DNA of 64,000 bases. Source: Carnobacterium maltaromaticum DSM 20342 (GTDB lineage Bacteria; Bacillota; Bacilli; Lactobacillales; Carnobacteriaceae). Made by a program: the position numbers and the translations under genes. The notes beneath the pieces were generated by a model. That model saw nothing but the letters and a program-made list of their open reading frames with translations. It was not told the DNA's origin and did not search any database. The stretch is from positions 3,359,130 to 3,423,129 of the forward strand of contig NZ_JQMX01000001.1 of NCBI RefSeq assembly GCF_000744945.1, given 5' to 3'. Numbering within the stretch: the stretch's first letter is position 1; each line of letters opens with the position of its first letter. Below are positions 1 to 7,662 of the stretch, piece after piece.

Positions 1-1
1 A

Positions 2-520
2 TCAATCAATTTACCAGCAATCACTGCTAACCAAGAAGCAATTGCTGCTGGAGATGCAGCACCTTATATTGTGAACAAACCATTCTTTGATTCTTTTGTT
101 AACTTAGGTGGTACTGGTGCTACTTTAGGATTAATTATTGCTATCTACTTGTTTGGTCGTCGTAATAAAGCGCACATGGTTGTAACAAATTTAAGTGCAG
201 CTCCTGGAATTTTCAACATTAACGAACCAATGATGTTTGGTTTACCAATTGTTTTAAATCCAATTATGTTTGTACCATTTGTCTTAACACCAATGATTTT
301 AGTAACAGTTGCTTATTTTGCAACAAGTACTGGACTTGTTCCAGCAGCAATTGCAATGCCACCATGGGTAACACCACCAATTATTGGCGGATTTATTGCT
401 ACAAACAGCATTGCAGGTGGAGTATTAGCAGCAGTAAACTTAGTAATTGCTATTGTTATCTACGCACCATTTGTTAAAATTGCTGAAATTCAAGAATTAA
501 AAAAAGAACAAGCAATTTAA
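2..520 (+). CDS. PTS lactose/cellobiose-type EIIC subunit, 3' part
   Basis: C-terminal part of the membrane subunit that carries a beta-glucoside or related sugar across the membrane while it is phosphorylated by the matching EIIB. The reading frame is open from base 2, so the gene starts outside the window; the internal GTG at 71 is not the true start. About 172 residues are visible. The segment FNINEPMMFGLPIVLNP is the conserved substrate-site motif of the Lac/cellobiose EIIC family, and several hydrophobic helices follow. It ends in a Lys/Glu-rich tail before a strong terminator. EIIB and EIIA genes follow within 1.6 kb, which supports the assignment. Substrate identity cannot be read from the sequence. 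Confidence 0.9.
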   Translation, partial: SINLPAITANQEAIAAGDAAPYIVNKPFFDSFVNLGGTGATLGLIIAIYLFGRRNKAHMVVTNLSAAPGIFNINEPMMFGLPIVLNPIMFVPFVLTPMILVTVAYFATSTGLVPAAIAMPPWVTPPIIGGFIATNSIAGGVLAAVNLVIAIVIYAPFVKIAEIQELKKEQAI

Positions 521-526
521 TTTAGT

Positions 527-567
527 AGGAGGCTGAGAATTAGGTTCTCAGCCTCCTTAATTTTTAG
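527..567 (+). terminator. Rho-independent terminator after EIIC
   Basis: Perfect 13-bp stem (527-539 with 545-557) around a 5-base loop, followed by TTAATTTTT. It separates the EIIC transcript from the EIIB gene at 718. Confidence 0.85.
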
Positions 568-717
568 ATAATAATGGTAGCCCTTTCAAGGTGTTGTATG
601 GTAAAATAGAAGTGTTAGATGAATAAGAGTTTAGAAATTATTTTAAATTAGAGATACGGGGTTGAGAAATTTTGCTCAACTTAAATGAATTAAAAAATTA
701 GGACGGAGTGAAATAAA

Positions 718-1035
718 ATGGCAGAAAAAACAATTATGTTAGTATGTTCAGCAGGTATGAGCACAAGTTTATTAGTGACAAAAATGGAAAAAGCAGCAGA
801 AGCTAGAGGTATAGATGCAGAAATTTTTGCAGTATCAGCTTCAGAAGCTGATTCAAATTTAGAATCAAAGAATATTGATGTAATGTTACTCGGACCACAA
901 GTTCGTTTTATGAAAGCTCAATTTGAGCCAAAAGTAGCAGCAAAAGGAATTCCATTAGATATTATAAATATGCAAGATTATGGTATGATGAACGGTGATA
1001 AAGTTCTGGATCAAGCTCTTTCTATGATGAAATAA
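718..1035 (+). CDS. PTS lactose/cellobiose-type EIIB (copy 1)
   Basis: Small cytoplasmic phosphocarrier that receives phosphate from EIIA and passes it to the incoming sugar. 105 residues, the normal family length. The phosphorylated cysteine is Cys10 in LVCSAGMSTSLLV, the P-loop-like signature of this EIIB class; LLGPQVRFM is also typical. A ribosome binding site AGGACGGAG precedes the ATG. It differs at only six residues from the EIIB at 1701, so one is a recent duplicate of the other. It is followed by a hairpin and then by a more distant EIIB at 1108. Confidence 0.92.
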   Translation: MAEKTIMLVCSAGMSTSLLVTKMEKAAEARGIDAEIFAVSASEADSNLESKNIDVMLLGPQVRFMKAQFEPKVAAKGIPLDIINMQDYGMMNGDKVLDQALSMMK

Positions 1036-1048
1036 TTAATAAAGTAGT

Positions 1049-1080
1049 GGGAGTTTGTGCGAAAGCATAACTCCCCTTTA
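1049..1080 (+). terminator. Hairpin between EIIB copies 1 and 2
   Basis: Stem of 11 pairs with one bulged T (1049-1060 with 1065-1075) closed by a GAAA tetraloop, followed by the weakly T-rich CTTTACTTTT. Could be a weak terminator or an mRNA-stability hairpin. Confidence 0.55.
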
Positions 1081-1107
1081 CTTTTCCTAAAGGAGATGTA
1101 GCTAGTT

Positions 1108-1434
1108 TTGGCGAAACAAACAATCGTATTGGTGTGTTCAGCGGGTATGAGCACAAGCTTATTAGTATTGAACATGGAACGAGCAATTGAAGCTAGAGGG
1201 CTTGATATTGATGTTTTTGCTATTTCAGGTTCAGATGTGGCGGATTTTTTAGAAAAACGACCAATTAATGTCATGTTATTAGGACCACAAGTTCGTTTTA
1301 TGAAGCGACAATTTGGTCCGATATTGGAACCACGAGGAATTCCAGTTGAAGTTATTACCATGAAGGATTATGGTTTAATGGATGGAGAGAGCGTGCTAAT
1401 CTGGGCTGAAGAATTAATGAAAAGCGCCAATTAA
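1108..1434 (+). CDS. PTS lactose/cellobiose-type EIIB (copy 2, divergent)
   Basis: Second EIIB phosphocarrier, 108 residues, with the same LVCSAGMSTSLLV cysteine loop and the LLGPQVRFMKRQF segment, but clearly divergent elsewhere from copies 1 and 3. Translation starts at TTG 1108, supported by an AAGGAGATG ribosome binding site at 1090-1097; there is no closer ATG. A terminator follows. It may serve a different EIIC, or be a spare copy; the sequence does not decide. Confidence 0.88.
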   Translation: MAKQTIVLVCSAGMSTSLLVLNMERAIEARGLDIDVFAISGSDVADFLEKRPINVMLLGPQVRFMKRQFGPILEPRGIPVEVITMKDYGLMDGESVLIWAEELMKSAN

Positions 1435-1442
1435 AAAGTGTT

Positions 1443-1487
1443 AAAGAATTTATCAACTGCTAGTAATTAGGTGATAAGTTCTTTTTG
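1443..1487 (+). terminator. Terminator after EIIB copy 2
   Basis: Stem AAAGAATTTATCA (1443-1455) with TGATAAGTTCTTT (1472-1484), one G-T pair, ending in a T run. Confidence 0.75.
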
Positions 1488-1545
1488 TTATATCAATAAA
1501 AAAAGCAATGAATCATTTATTAAGTAAACTTATACCACAGATTAG

Positions 1546-1563
1546 GTTACATTAGTGTGTAAC
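1546..1563. promoter_or_regulatory. Palindrome upstream of sigma-54 promoter, candidate activator site
   Basis: Perfect inverted repeat GTTACA-N6-TGTAAC, about 75-90 bases upstream of the sigma-54 promoter at 1637. That is where enhancer-binding activators of PTS operons (LevR/ManR/CelR class) usually bind. The function is inferred from position only. Confidence 0.45.
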
Positions 1564-1636
1564 TGTACGAAACTAAAAGTGTGTAGTGAAAAAGCTCTAT
1601 AAATAGCTTTCTGACAAGCTTTGAGTTTTTTAAAAG

Positions 1637-1653
1637 TTGGCACGGTACTTGCA
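1637..1653 (+). promoter_or_regulatory. Sigma-54 (RpoN/SigL) promoter, -24/-12 elements
   Basis: TTGGCACGGTACTTGCA matches the TGGCACR-N4-TTGCW consensus at every defined position, with correct spacing between the -24 GG and -12 GC. It lies 48 bases before the EIIB start at 1701. In Firmicutes, sigma-54 typically drives sugar PTS operons under a LevR-type activator. No such activator gene is in the window. Confidence 0.9.
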
Positions 1654-1700
1654 TTATAATAAGGTGTAGAGATTAAATAATGAAATTGGAGTGAATTAAA

Positions 1701-2018
1701 ATGGCAGAAAAAACAATTATGTTAGTATGTTCAGCAGGTATGAGTACCAGCCTATTAGTAACTAAAATGGAAAAAGCAGCAGAAGCACGCGGATTAGACG
1801 CAGAAATTTTTGCAGTCTCTGCTTCAGAAGCTGATACACACTTAGAATCAAAAAATATTGATGTGATGTTATTAGGACCACAAGTTCGTTTTATGAAAGC
1901 TCAATTTGAACCAAAAGTAGCAGCTAAAGGAGTACCTTTAGATATTATTAACATGCAAGATTATGGCATGATGAATGGTGAAAAAGTATTAGATCAAGCA
2001 TTATCATTGATGAAATAA
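1701..2018 (+). CDS. PTS lactose/cellobiose-type EIIB (copy 3)
   Basis: Phosphocarrier subunit, first gene of the sigma-54-dependent operon. 105 residues with Cys10 in LVCSAGMSTSLLV. It is 99/105 identical to the EIIB at 718 (changes I32L, S46T, N47H, I78V, D93E, M103L), all conservative, so both look functional. The EIIA gene follows after 32 bases, and three small genes complete the operon. It presumably works with the EIIC whose end lies at 520 or with one encoded elsewhere. Confidence 0.93.
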   Translation: MAEKTIMLVCSAGMSTSLLVTKMEKAAEARGLDAEIFAVSASEADTHLESKNIDVMLLGPQVRFMKAQFEPKVAAKGVPLDIINMQDYGMMNGEKVLDQALSLMK

Positions 2019-2050
2019 TAATAAATTAAATAACGAAAGGGTGTAATATT

Positions 2051-2380
2051 GTGGGAGATCAAGAAAATTTAGAAACAATTATGGGATTAATTATTAATGG
2101 AGGAAATGCTAAAAGTGACGCAATGGAAGCTATCCAAGCAGCTAAAAAAGGTGACTTTGAATTAGCAGATCAAAAATTAATTGATTCAGATAAAGCGTTA
2201 GTGGAAGCACACCATTCTCAAACAGGTATGTTAACACAAGAAGCTCAAGGGGATCATGTTGCAGTAACATTGCTAACAGTTCACAGTCAAGATCACTTAA
2301 TGAACGCTATCACTTTCCGTGACTTAGCAAAAGAAATGGTTGATTTATATAAAAAAATGGATGGAATTCCAGTAGCCTAA
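2051..2380 (+). CDS. PTS lactose/cellobiose-type EIIA
   Basis: Cytoplasmic phosphocarrier that takes phosphate from HPr and gives it to EIIB. 109 residues, all-alpha LacA/CelC family. The phosphorylated histidine is His78 in LLTVHSQDHLM; the family ligand region QEAQGDH is also present. Starts with GTG at 2051, preceded by GAAAGG about 10 bases upstream. A long hairpin follows, then more genes of the same operon. Confidence 0.93.
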   Translation: MGDQENLETIMGLIINGGNAKSDAMEAIQAAKKGDFELADQKLIDSDKALVEAHHSQTGMLTQEAQGDHVAVTLLTVHSQDHLMNAITFRDLAKEMVDLYKKMDGIPVA

Positions 2381-2387
2381 ATTTAAG

Positions 2388-2427
2388 CTTGTATAAAGGG
2401 GAAGAATGAATCTTCCTTTTATACAAG
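2388..2427 (+). other. Long hairpin after EIIA
   Basis: Arms 2388-2405 and 2411-2427 form a 17-pair stem with a short loop. No T run follows, so it may be a processing or stability element or an inefficient terminator that sets lower expression of the downstream small genes. Confidence 0.6.
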
Positions 2428-2542
2428 AATTGATTTGAAAGCGGATTCTAATTTGTGGAATTTATGACTATTTTTACTTTACTTAGAAAAGTTATCTATT
2501 ACAAAATTGTTAAATAAATAATTAGGAAAGAAGGAAAGAAAA

Positions 2543-2770
2543 ATGATCGTATTTAATGCACCAGTTCAACAAGATAAAATTATTGAAACATTAACAAGCT
2601 TTAATGAAGAGGGAATAAGCTACGAATTTGTTGAGAAAAAAGGAATTAAATTGTACTTTAAGTCAGCAACAGATGATCAAGAAGCCGCGGCTAAAAAAGC
2701 CAAAGAAATCATTAAAGGAACTCCATATGGCGGAGTCTTGTACTTTCAAGTAACAGTAGAGGAAGGATGA
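2543..2770 (+). CDS. Small conserved-looking protein in PTS operon
   Basis: 75-residue soluble acidic protein of mixed alpha/beta predicted character, beginning MIVFNAPVQQDKI. I do not recognise a named family. It has a good ribosome binding site (AAAGAAGGAAAG) and lies 5 bases upstream of the next gene, in the stretch downstream of the PTS EIIA, so a role tied to this PTS or its sugar is inferred from context alone. Confidence 0.7.
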   Translation: MIVFNAPVQQDKIIETLTSFNEEGISYEFVEKKGIKLYFKSATDDQEAAAKKAKEIIKGTPYGGVLYFQVTVEEG

Positions 2771-2775
2771 GTTAA

Positions 2776-2961
2776 ATGCAAAAAAATGGATTGTTTGTAA
2801 TGAGTATCGGAATGTTGACAATCATGTCTAGTGCTTTTGGAGCTGAAATGAAAATAAACTATTTCATTCTAATTACGGGTCTATTTTTAATAGGCACAGG
2901 ATTTTTTATTTTCAGAAAAGGAAAGTCACAAGGAAATGAAAAGACGGAGGGGAAAAAATAG
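2776..2961 (+). CDS. Small two-helix membrane protein (DUF3188-like)
   Basis: 61 residues: two hydrophobic segments (about residues 5-23 and 28-46) followed by a Lys-rich tail FRKGKSQGNEKTEGKK. The size and arrangement resemble DUF3188 proteins of enterococci and relatives, an assignment made from memory. It is tightly packed between the 75-residue gene and the DUF3284 gene; its stop directly abuts the next start codon, indicating translational coupling. Confidence 0.7.
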   Translation: MQKNGLFVMSIGMLTIMSSAFGAEMKINYFILITGLFLIGTGFFIFRKGKSQGNEKTEGKK

Positions 2962-3372
2962 ATGGAACTGATTAAAGAATTAAATGTATCCGCTGAGTAT
3001 TTTTATGGACGAGTGATGGAATCTGTTTTATATGATATTCGTCAACATACTGAAAAATCAATGAGTAAAGATCAACTTTCTGGTTTCTCTTATAGCAAAC
3101 AATTCGCTCCAAAATCCTCAGGAAAGATTATTATTACTGAAATTTTAGAGAATCAAGTATATGCATTTAAAACAATTACAAGTCGAAATGAATTTGATGC
3201 CAAATATGTAATTGATGCTATTGATGAAACACACTGTCGCGTAACTTATACGGAAAAAATGGAGTCGAATGGAGCATTCCAAACTATGAATGATCGAGTA
3301 GTAGGGACATTATTAAGTTATTTCCGTAAAAAGAATATGAAAAAGATGCTACTTTCAATTGAGCAATTATAA
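2962..3372 (+). CDS. DUF3284 domain protein
   Basis: 136-residue soluble protein whose start MELIKELNVSAEYFYGRV and length fit DUF3284, a family often found beside Lac/cellobiose-type PTS genes in Lactobacillales. The fold is likely START/SRPBCC-like, given the order of beta strands and the C-terminal helix, but that is an inference. Function unknown. Last gene of the operon, with its ribosome binding site inside the previous gene and a terminator directly after. Confidence 0.82.
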   Translation: MELIKELNVSAEYFYGRVMESVLYDIRQHTEKSMSKDQLSGFSYSKQFAPKSSGKIIITEILENQVYAFKTITSRNEFDAKYVIDAIDETHCRVTYTEKMESNGAFQTMNDRVVGTLLSYFRKKNMKKMLLSIEQL

Positions 3373-3389
3373 GTAGAATTCTAAATAAA

Positions 3390-3427
3390 AACAAAGGTTG
3401 GTTTTAACTAATCTTTGTTTTTTTGTT
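3390..3427 (+). terminator. Terminator of the PTS operon
   Basis: 14-pair stem with G-T pairs (3390-3403 with 3406-3419) followed by TTTTTTGTTT. Confidence 0.85.
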
Positions 3428-3541
3428 TGAAAGAGGTGTTTAATTTTTTATTAAATTAGAAATAGTGAAATTGAAAAAAAGCAGATACTGACTAGACAAT
3501 TGTGAGCTTTCATGAGAAAATATAGCTTGTGAGCTTTTGAA

Positions 3542-3614
3542 GTTCCTGTAGCTCAGGGGATAGAGCACTCGTTTCCTAAACGGGGTGTCGCTGGTTCAAT
3601 TCCAGTCAGGAACG
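3542..3614 (+). tRNA. tRNA-Arg (anticodon CCT)
   Basis: Full cloverleaf: acceptor GTTCCTG (3542-3548) pairs with CAGGAAC (3607-3613); D-arm GCTC/GAGC; anticodon loop TTCCTAA gives CCT, reading AGG; T-arm loop TTCAATT. CCA is not encoded. It stands alone between the PTS operon and a convergent gene. Confidence 0.95.
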
Positions 3615-3679
3615 TAACGGAAAATATGATAAGATAAATTTGTTAATAGATTTTGTTTAAACTCTATTTTAGCAATGAA

Positions 3680-3722
3680 AATAGGAGGTTCAGAGTAGTT
3701 TCTACTCCGAACCTCCTATTCA
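3680..3722 (-). terminator. Terminator of the frameshifted gene at 3751-4685
   Basis: Very strong hairpin: AATAGGAGGTT (3680-3690) pairs with AACCTCCTATT (3710-3720), with an inner GAGTAG/CTACTC stem. On the minus strand it is followed by a short T run. Confidence 0.75.
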
Positions 3723-3750
3723 GATAGACTACTTGGCTACGAATAGTTCT

Positions 3751-4685
3751 TTAAAAACATTTAGAACAAGGTTCCAAACCTCGACTGAGAGCATCTTCTA
3801 AGCTTGCGTCTGTATATGTTCCATTGCCGCATTTACGAATATGGTATTTAGATCCAGTTGGCGTAACTAAAACACGTTGGCCAGTGTTATCTTGTTGCGG
3901 GGCAGCAGCTGCAGCTTGAGCAACTCTATTTTCTTCAGCAACAGCTCGTTCATTTGCAAGTCGTTGTTCTTCAGCAACTCTTTGGGCTTCTTGAACTCTT
4001 TGTTCTTCCGCTATCCGCGCTTCTTCAGCGGCAATTCGCTCAGTTTCAGCTTTTTCCTTAGCCTCAGCTACAATCTTTTCTTCAGCTTCAACGGTTTGTT
4101 TAACTGTATCTAATCGAGAAACAATAGTTGAATCCTTAGTTGTTAAAGCAACAACTAAAGTACTCGCTTTATTATAATTTTCGCGGGTAGGTGTAGCTTC
4201 TGCAAGAATTAAAGCATCTGTTGCTTCTTTTAATTTTTCGGCTTGCAACTCTTTTTCAGCTTGAATTTTATTTTCAGCTGCTAACTTTTCTTCGCTTGCT
4301 TTTTTTTCTTTTTGTTTTTTGATATCACTCGCGCTAGTATCTTTTTTACTACCTGGATTTGGCTTTGATCAGACTCTACTGATTCAGTTGTGGGGCTCAA
4401 AGCTAGACTAGAACCAAACAATAAAACACTAGCAGTTAAAAAACTAATTTTCTGTTTTTTTGGACTACTTTTAAAAGTGGCAATAAAATATAATAAGGAA
4501 CCAAAGCTACTATACCAAAATAGAATAAAAAGTCCATCAGTAAAAGTAAACAGAGCTGTAAGAAGTCCTAGAAAAATACTAATTCCATATTTAAGATGGA
4601 TGTTCCAACTACTATATCTCCACATAAAGTAGGCTCCTAATGGAAAAAATAATACCAACCATAATATAACTTTCCAATTTTTCAT
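3751..4685 (-). pseudogene. Membrane/coiled-coil protein with C-terminal Cys motif, frameshifted
   Basis: Two minus-strand reading frames form one gene. The 5' part (from ATG 4685) encodes MKNWKVILWLVLFF and three or four hydrophobic segments. The 3' part (to 3751) encodes a long Glu/Ala/Arg coiled coil and a C-terminal zinc-site-like module, KYHIRKC ... GLEPCSKCF. That module is also found at the end of some micrococcal-nuclease-like proteins. The frames join near 4360-4366: one extra base, for example CC to CCC, would read SDQSPNPGSKKDTSASD and continue in frame. Without it the 5' frame ends in a Lys-rich tail at 4281. It is either a real loss of function or a one-base sequencing error. Function unknown. 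Confidence 0.75.
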
Positions 4686-4830
4686 TTTCTACCTCCAAAT
4701 TATTTTAGTTTTACAATGTAATTATAACATAAACTCGATTATTACTCTATATAATCTATTTAATTTGGATTTGTATGAATAGAGGCTTTAGTCGAGTAGC
4801 TCATTAATTTTATTAGGTAAATAAAAGCAT

Positions 4831-4867
4831 AAAAAAACAAGCTAAAATAAAAATCATTTTAGCTTGT
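4831..4867 (-). terminator. Terminator of the aminopeptidase gene
   Basis: 12-bp perfect stem (4837-4848 with 4856-4867); the minus-strand transcript then runs into seven T. Confidence 0.85.
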
Positions 4868-4883
4868 AATGAACTACTTTATT

Positions 4884-6122
4884 TTATGCCCAATTGCCTT
4901 TACGGAAAATAGGAACACGGGTACCATCTAAACGAATTCCATCAACATCCATTTCATTTGATCCAACCATGAAATCAACATGGACATCACTACGGTTCAA
5001 ACCAGCAGCAATTAGCTCTTCTTCTGTCATTTCCGTTCCACCTTCTAAACTAAAGGCATAGGCAGAGCCTAAAGCTAAATGATTAGAGGCATTTTCATCA
5101 AAAAGAGTATTATAGAAAACAATTCCTGATTGTGAAATTGGGGAAGGATCTGGAACTAATGCAACTTCACCTAAGCGCTTAGAACCGTTATCTGTTGCGA
5201 TTAGATGCTTAAGAACATCTTCCCCTTCTTTTGCAGTTACATCAACTACTTGACCATCTTTGAAAGTAAAAGTCATATCTAAAATAGTTGTACCTGCATA
5301 ACTAAGTGGTTTTGTACTTTTAATTACACCATCCGCTCGATTTGCATCTGGAGCAGTAAAAACTTCCTCTGTAGGCATATTTGCCATGAATTTTTCACCG
5401 CGAGCATTAAAGCTCCCAGCACCTTCCCAGCGATGACCTTTAGGTAATCCAATTGTGAAATCAGTACCTGGTGCAGTGTAGTGTAGCGCATCAAATTGTT
5501 CTTTATTTAATTCATCAGCTTTTGATTCAAGTAATTGATCATGAGCATTCCAAGCCGCAACAGGGTCTGGAGTATAAATTCTAGTTGTTTTAAAGATTTG
5601 GTCCCAAAGTGCATCAACTTGCTCTTCACTAGTCGCTAAATTAGGGAAAACTTTTGCTGCCCATTTCTCACCTGAAGCAGCAACAACTGTCCAACTAACT
5701 TTATTTGATTGAGTAGCAATACGCATAGCTTTAAGGGCTTTTCCAGCAGCACTTTGATAAGCAGCAACTTTAGTTGAATCAACACCTGACAGTGCATCAG
5801 GGTCAGCAGAACGGACGCTAATACGGCTAGCGTTCTTTTCTAGCTGGTCTAAAGATTCATCAATCTTATATTGTGGAATATCTGTTAGGCGTTCTTCAGG
5901 TGTGCCTAGGAAGATCTCGCGATTGATTTCATCATCTGTCCATTTTACAATGACCTCAGTAGCCCCTTTTTTATAAGCAGCTCGAGTAATAAGACGTGCA
6001 AGAGGTGCTTGTTCAACATCAATTTGTAAAACAACAGTTTGTCCTTTATCAACGTTTACCCCCGTGCTAACGATTAAATCAGCATATTTTTGTAAATTTT
6101 CTTGAAAATTTGGTAGTACCAT
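4884..6122 (-). CDS. pepS: M29 family aminopeptidase (PepS/AmpS type)
   Basis: Cytoplasmic metallo-aminopeptidase that releases N-terminal residues from peptides, part of the peptide-use machinery of lactic acid bacteria. 412 residues, the usual M29 length. Family segments are visible: NHLALGSAYAFSLEGG and DVHVDFMVGSNEMDVDG near the C-terminus carry metal-binding residues, with EGAGSFNARGEKFMANMPTEE split across the middle domain. A GGGGGA ribosome binding site precedes ATG 6122. Single-gene transcript with its own promoter and terminator. Confidence 0.92.
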   Translation of the reverse strand: MVLPNFQENLQKYADLIVSTGVNVDKGQTVVLQIDVEQAPLARLITRAAYKKGATEVIVKWTDDEINREIFLGTPEERLTDIPQYKIDESLDQLEKNASRISVRSADPDALSGVDSTKVAAYQSAAGKALKAMRIATQSNKVSWTVVAASGEKWAAKVFPNLATSEEQVDALWDQIFKTTRIYTPDPVAAWNAHDQLLESKADELNKEQFDALHYTAPGTDFTIGLPKGHRWEGAGSFNARGEKFMANMPTEEVFTAPDANRADGVIKSTKPLSYAGTTILDMTFTFKDGQVVDVTAKEGEDVLKHLIATDNGSKRLGEVALVPDPSPISQSGIVFYNTLFDENASNHLALGSAYAFSLEGGTEMTEEELIAAGLNRSDVHVDFMVGSNEMDVDGIRLDGTRVPIFRKGNWA

Positions 6123-6186
6123 AAAAAAATCCCCCAGTTCTTGATAAAGTATTTTTGTATCAATAACTAAATTGATTGACTAGATA

Positions 6187-6215
6187 ATGATAGCATAGCC
6201 TGTTTTAAGAAACAA
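6187..6215 (-). promoter_or_regulatory. Promoter of pepS
   Basis: On the minus strand TTGTTT (6215-6210), 17-base spacer, TATCAT (6192-6187) with an extended -10 TG. About 65 bases upstream of the start codon. Confidence 0.5.
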
Positions 6216-6317
6216 TTTTTTTAGAAAAAATAACAAATAATAACAGATCAATTTAATGAAAGAAGAGTATTTAAGGGCATTTTGATAAAATAACTGTAAC
6301 AAATTGTTAATAATTTT

Positions 6318-6395
6318 AAAATAAACGGCCTTAACACTAAAAAAGTTCTTTTTTTTATGCTACAATGATGTTAAAATAACAATAACGTTTATTTT
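6318..6395. promoter_or_regulatory. Inverted repeat flanking the tetR1 promoter
   Basis: AAAATAAACG at 6318-6327 is repeated exactly inverted as CGTTTATTTT at 6386-6395, on either side of an extended -10 (TGCTACAAT, 6358-6366). The 3' site is itself part of a loose palindrome. Candidate autoregulatory operator pair for the TetR gene downstream; inferred. Confidence 0.4.
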
Positions 6396-6417
6396 TATAT
6401 GGAATGGAGGAAACTCG

Positions 6418-6978
6418 GTGACTAGGAAAAAAGTAATCATGAAGAACCAAATATTAGATGCAGCTTATTCAATAGCAAAAAGAGACGGTTTATCGTTGAT
6501 TACTGCTCGAAATGTAGCGAAGGAAATTGGATGCTCAACGCAGCCGATTTATCTTGAATTTGAGAATATGGATGAATTAAAGTCGGTCCTCTTAGATAAA
6601 ATTCAGCGCCAAATGTCAGATAAATTGATGGAAAGAAAAGTGACTGGAAATCTATTTACAGACGTGTCATTAAATTACATTGATTTTTCTAAAAACGAGA
6701 AAAAATTATTCGAAATATTATTTAATGCTAATTTATTAATTGTCGATTTAACGAAAACTGAGTCATATCAATTTTTGTTAGAATCATTAGTTGAAGATAT
6801 AACGGAACAATTAACTAATGAAGAAATCAAAACGTTATTCTGTGATTTATGGATTGTTATTCATGGTTTAGCTTCATTAACGACTGTGGGACAAGTAAAT
6901 AATGATGATGCTGCTAATGAAAAATACATTAAACGTGCTAAATCTGGTATCATTGAAGCAATTAAAGGATCAAAATAG
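6418..6978 (+). CDS. TetR/AcrR family regulator 1
   Basis: 186-residue DNA-binding regulator. The N-terminal helix-turn-helix lies at about residues 9-52 (ITARNVAKEIGCSTQPIYLEF), followed by a helical ligand/dimer domain without a recognisable specificity signature. Starts with GTG at 6418 behind GGAGGAAACTCG. It is a paralogue of the TetR gene 65 bases downstream, sharing the unusual recognition helix GCSTQPIYLEF. The pair sits between unrelated genes, so its target is not obvious; the inverted repeat flanking the promoter suggests autoregulation. Confidence 0.88.
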   Translation: MTRKKVIMKNQILDAAYSIAKRDGLSLITARNVAKEIGCSTQPIYLEFENMDELKSVLLDKIQRQMSDKLMERKVTGNLFTDVSLNYIDFSKNEKKLFEILFNANLLIVDLTKTESYQFLLESLVEDITEQLTNEEIKTLFCDLWIVIHGLASLTTVGQVNNDDAANEKYIKRAKSGIIEAIKGSK

Positions 6979-7043
6979 TGCTCGGCACTAGTGAGATAAT
7001 AAAAAGTAAGTTTTTCTAAAATAATGAAACGAGGTGTAGCCTA

Positions 7044-7607
7044 ATGGCTAGAAAGAAAACAATTACAAAACAACAAATTTTAAACGCAGCATATGATGTT
7101 GTTAGAACAGAAGGTTTTGGTGGATTTACGGCTCGTAATATCGCTAAAAAAATGAAATGTTCAACTCAACCAATTTATTTAGAATTTAAAAATATGGATG
7201 ATTTAAAAAATGAATTATTCGAGAAAATTAAAGGTTATTTAAAAACTGAAATTTATTCTCATGAACACACAGGGGATCCACTTTTAGATGCCTGTTTAAA
7301 TTATATTTATTTTGCTGATACTGAAAAAGTTTTATTCCGAGCTTTATACATTGAAAATCATTTAGGCATTGAAAAAATGCATAAAATTTCATTAGACTTT
7401 GCCATGAAATTAATGAATGAAAAAGAAGAAACAAAAAATCTTTCAGATGCAGATAAATTCCAAGTATTTACAAAAGTTTGGATTGTTGCACAAGGAATTG
7501 CTTCATTGTTATCTTCAGGCTTATTGCCAATGGATTCTGAACAAGTTGAAACAAGTTTACGTGAATCATTGTCAGACATGATTTTAGGCGCTCGTTACGA
7601 CGCTTAA
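7044..7607 (+). CDS. TetR/AcrR family regulator 2
   Basis: 187 residues, paralogue of the preceding gene: same N-terminal layout (RKKTITKQQILNAAYDVV) and nearly the same recognition helix (KCSTQPIYLEFKNMDDL), with a diverged C-terminal domain. Because the DNA-reading helices are so alike, the two may bind the same site or form heterodimers; that is inference. ATG 7044 follows a GAGGTG ribosome binding site. A terminator ends the pair. Confidence 0.88.
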   Translation: MARKKTITKQQILNAAYDVVRTEGFGGFTARNIAKKMKCSTQPIYLEFKNMDDLKNELFEKIKGYLKTEIYSHEHTGDPLLDACLNYIYFADTEKVLFRALYIENHLGIEKMHKISLDFAMKLMNEKEETKNLSDADKFQVFTKVWIVAQGIASLLSSGLLPMDSEQVETSLRESLSDMILGARYDA

Positions 7608-7617
7608 ACAAAAAATA

Positions 7618-7662
7618 AAAAAGTGAGTTAGCTAATATCCATTAGTCGACTCACTTTTTTTC
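7618..7662 (+). terminator. Terminator after tetR2
   Basis: Imperfect hairpin AAAGTGAGT ... ACTCACTTT with an inner CTAAT/ATTAG stem and a T run. Confidence 0.75.

Noticed and set aside
1011..1361. Minus-strand open frame of 116 codons
   Set aside because: It is antisense to the EIIB gene at 1108 and has no ribosome binding site or protein-like character.
3542..3614. tRNA-Arg as integration site of a genomic island
   Set aside because: No integrase gene and no repeat of the tRNA 3' end was seen in the flanking sequence.
3877..4113. Plus-strand open frame of 78 codons rich in Ser/Phe/Leu
   Set aside because: It is the complement of the Glu/Ala-rich coiled-coil coding repeat, which naturally gives a long antisense frame.
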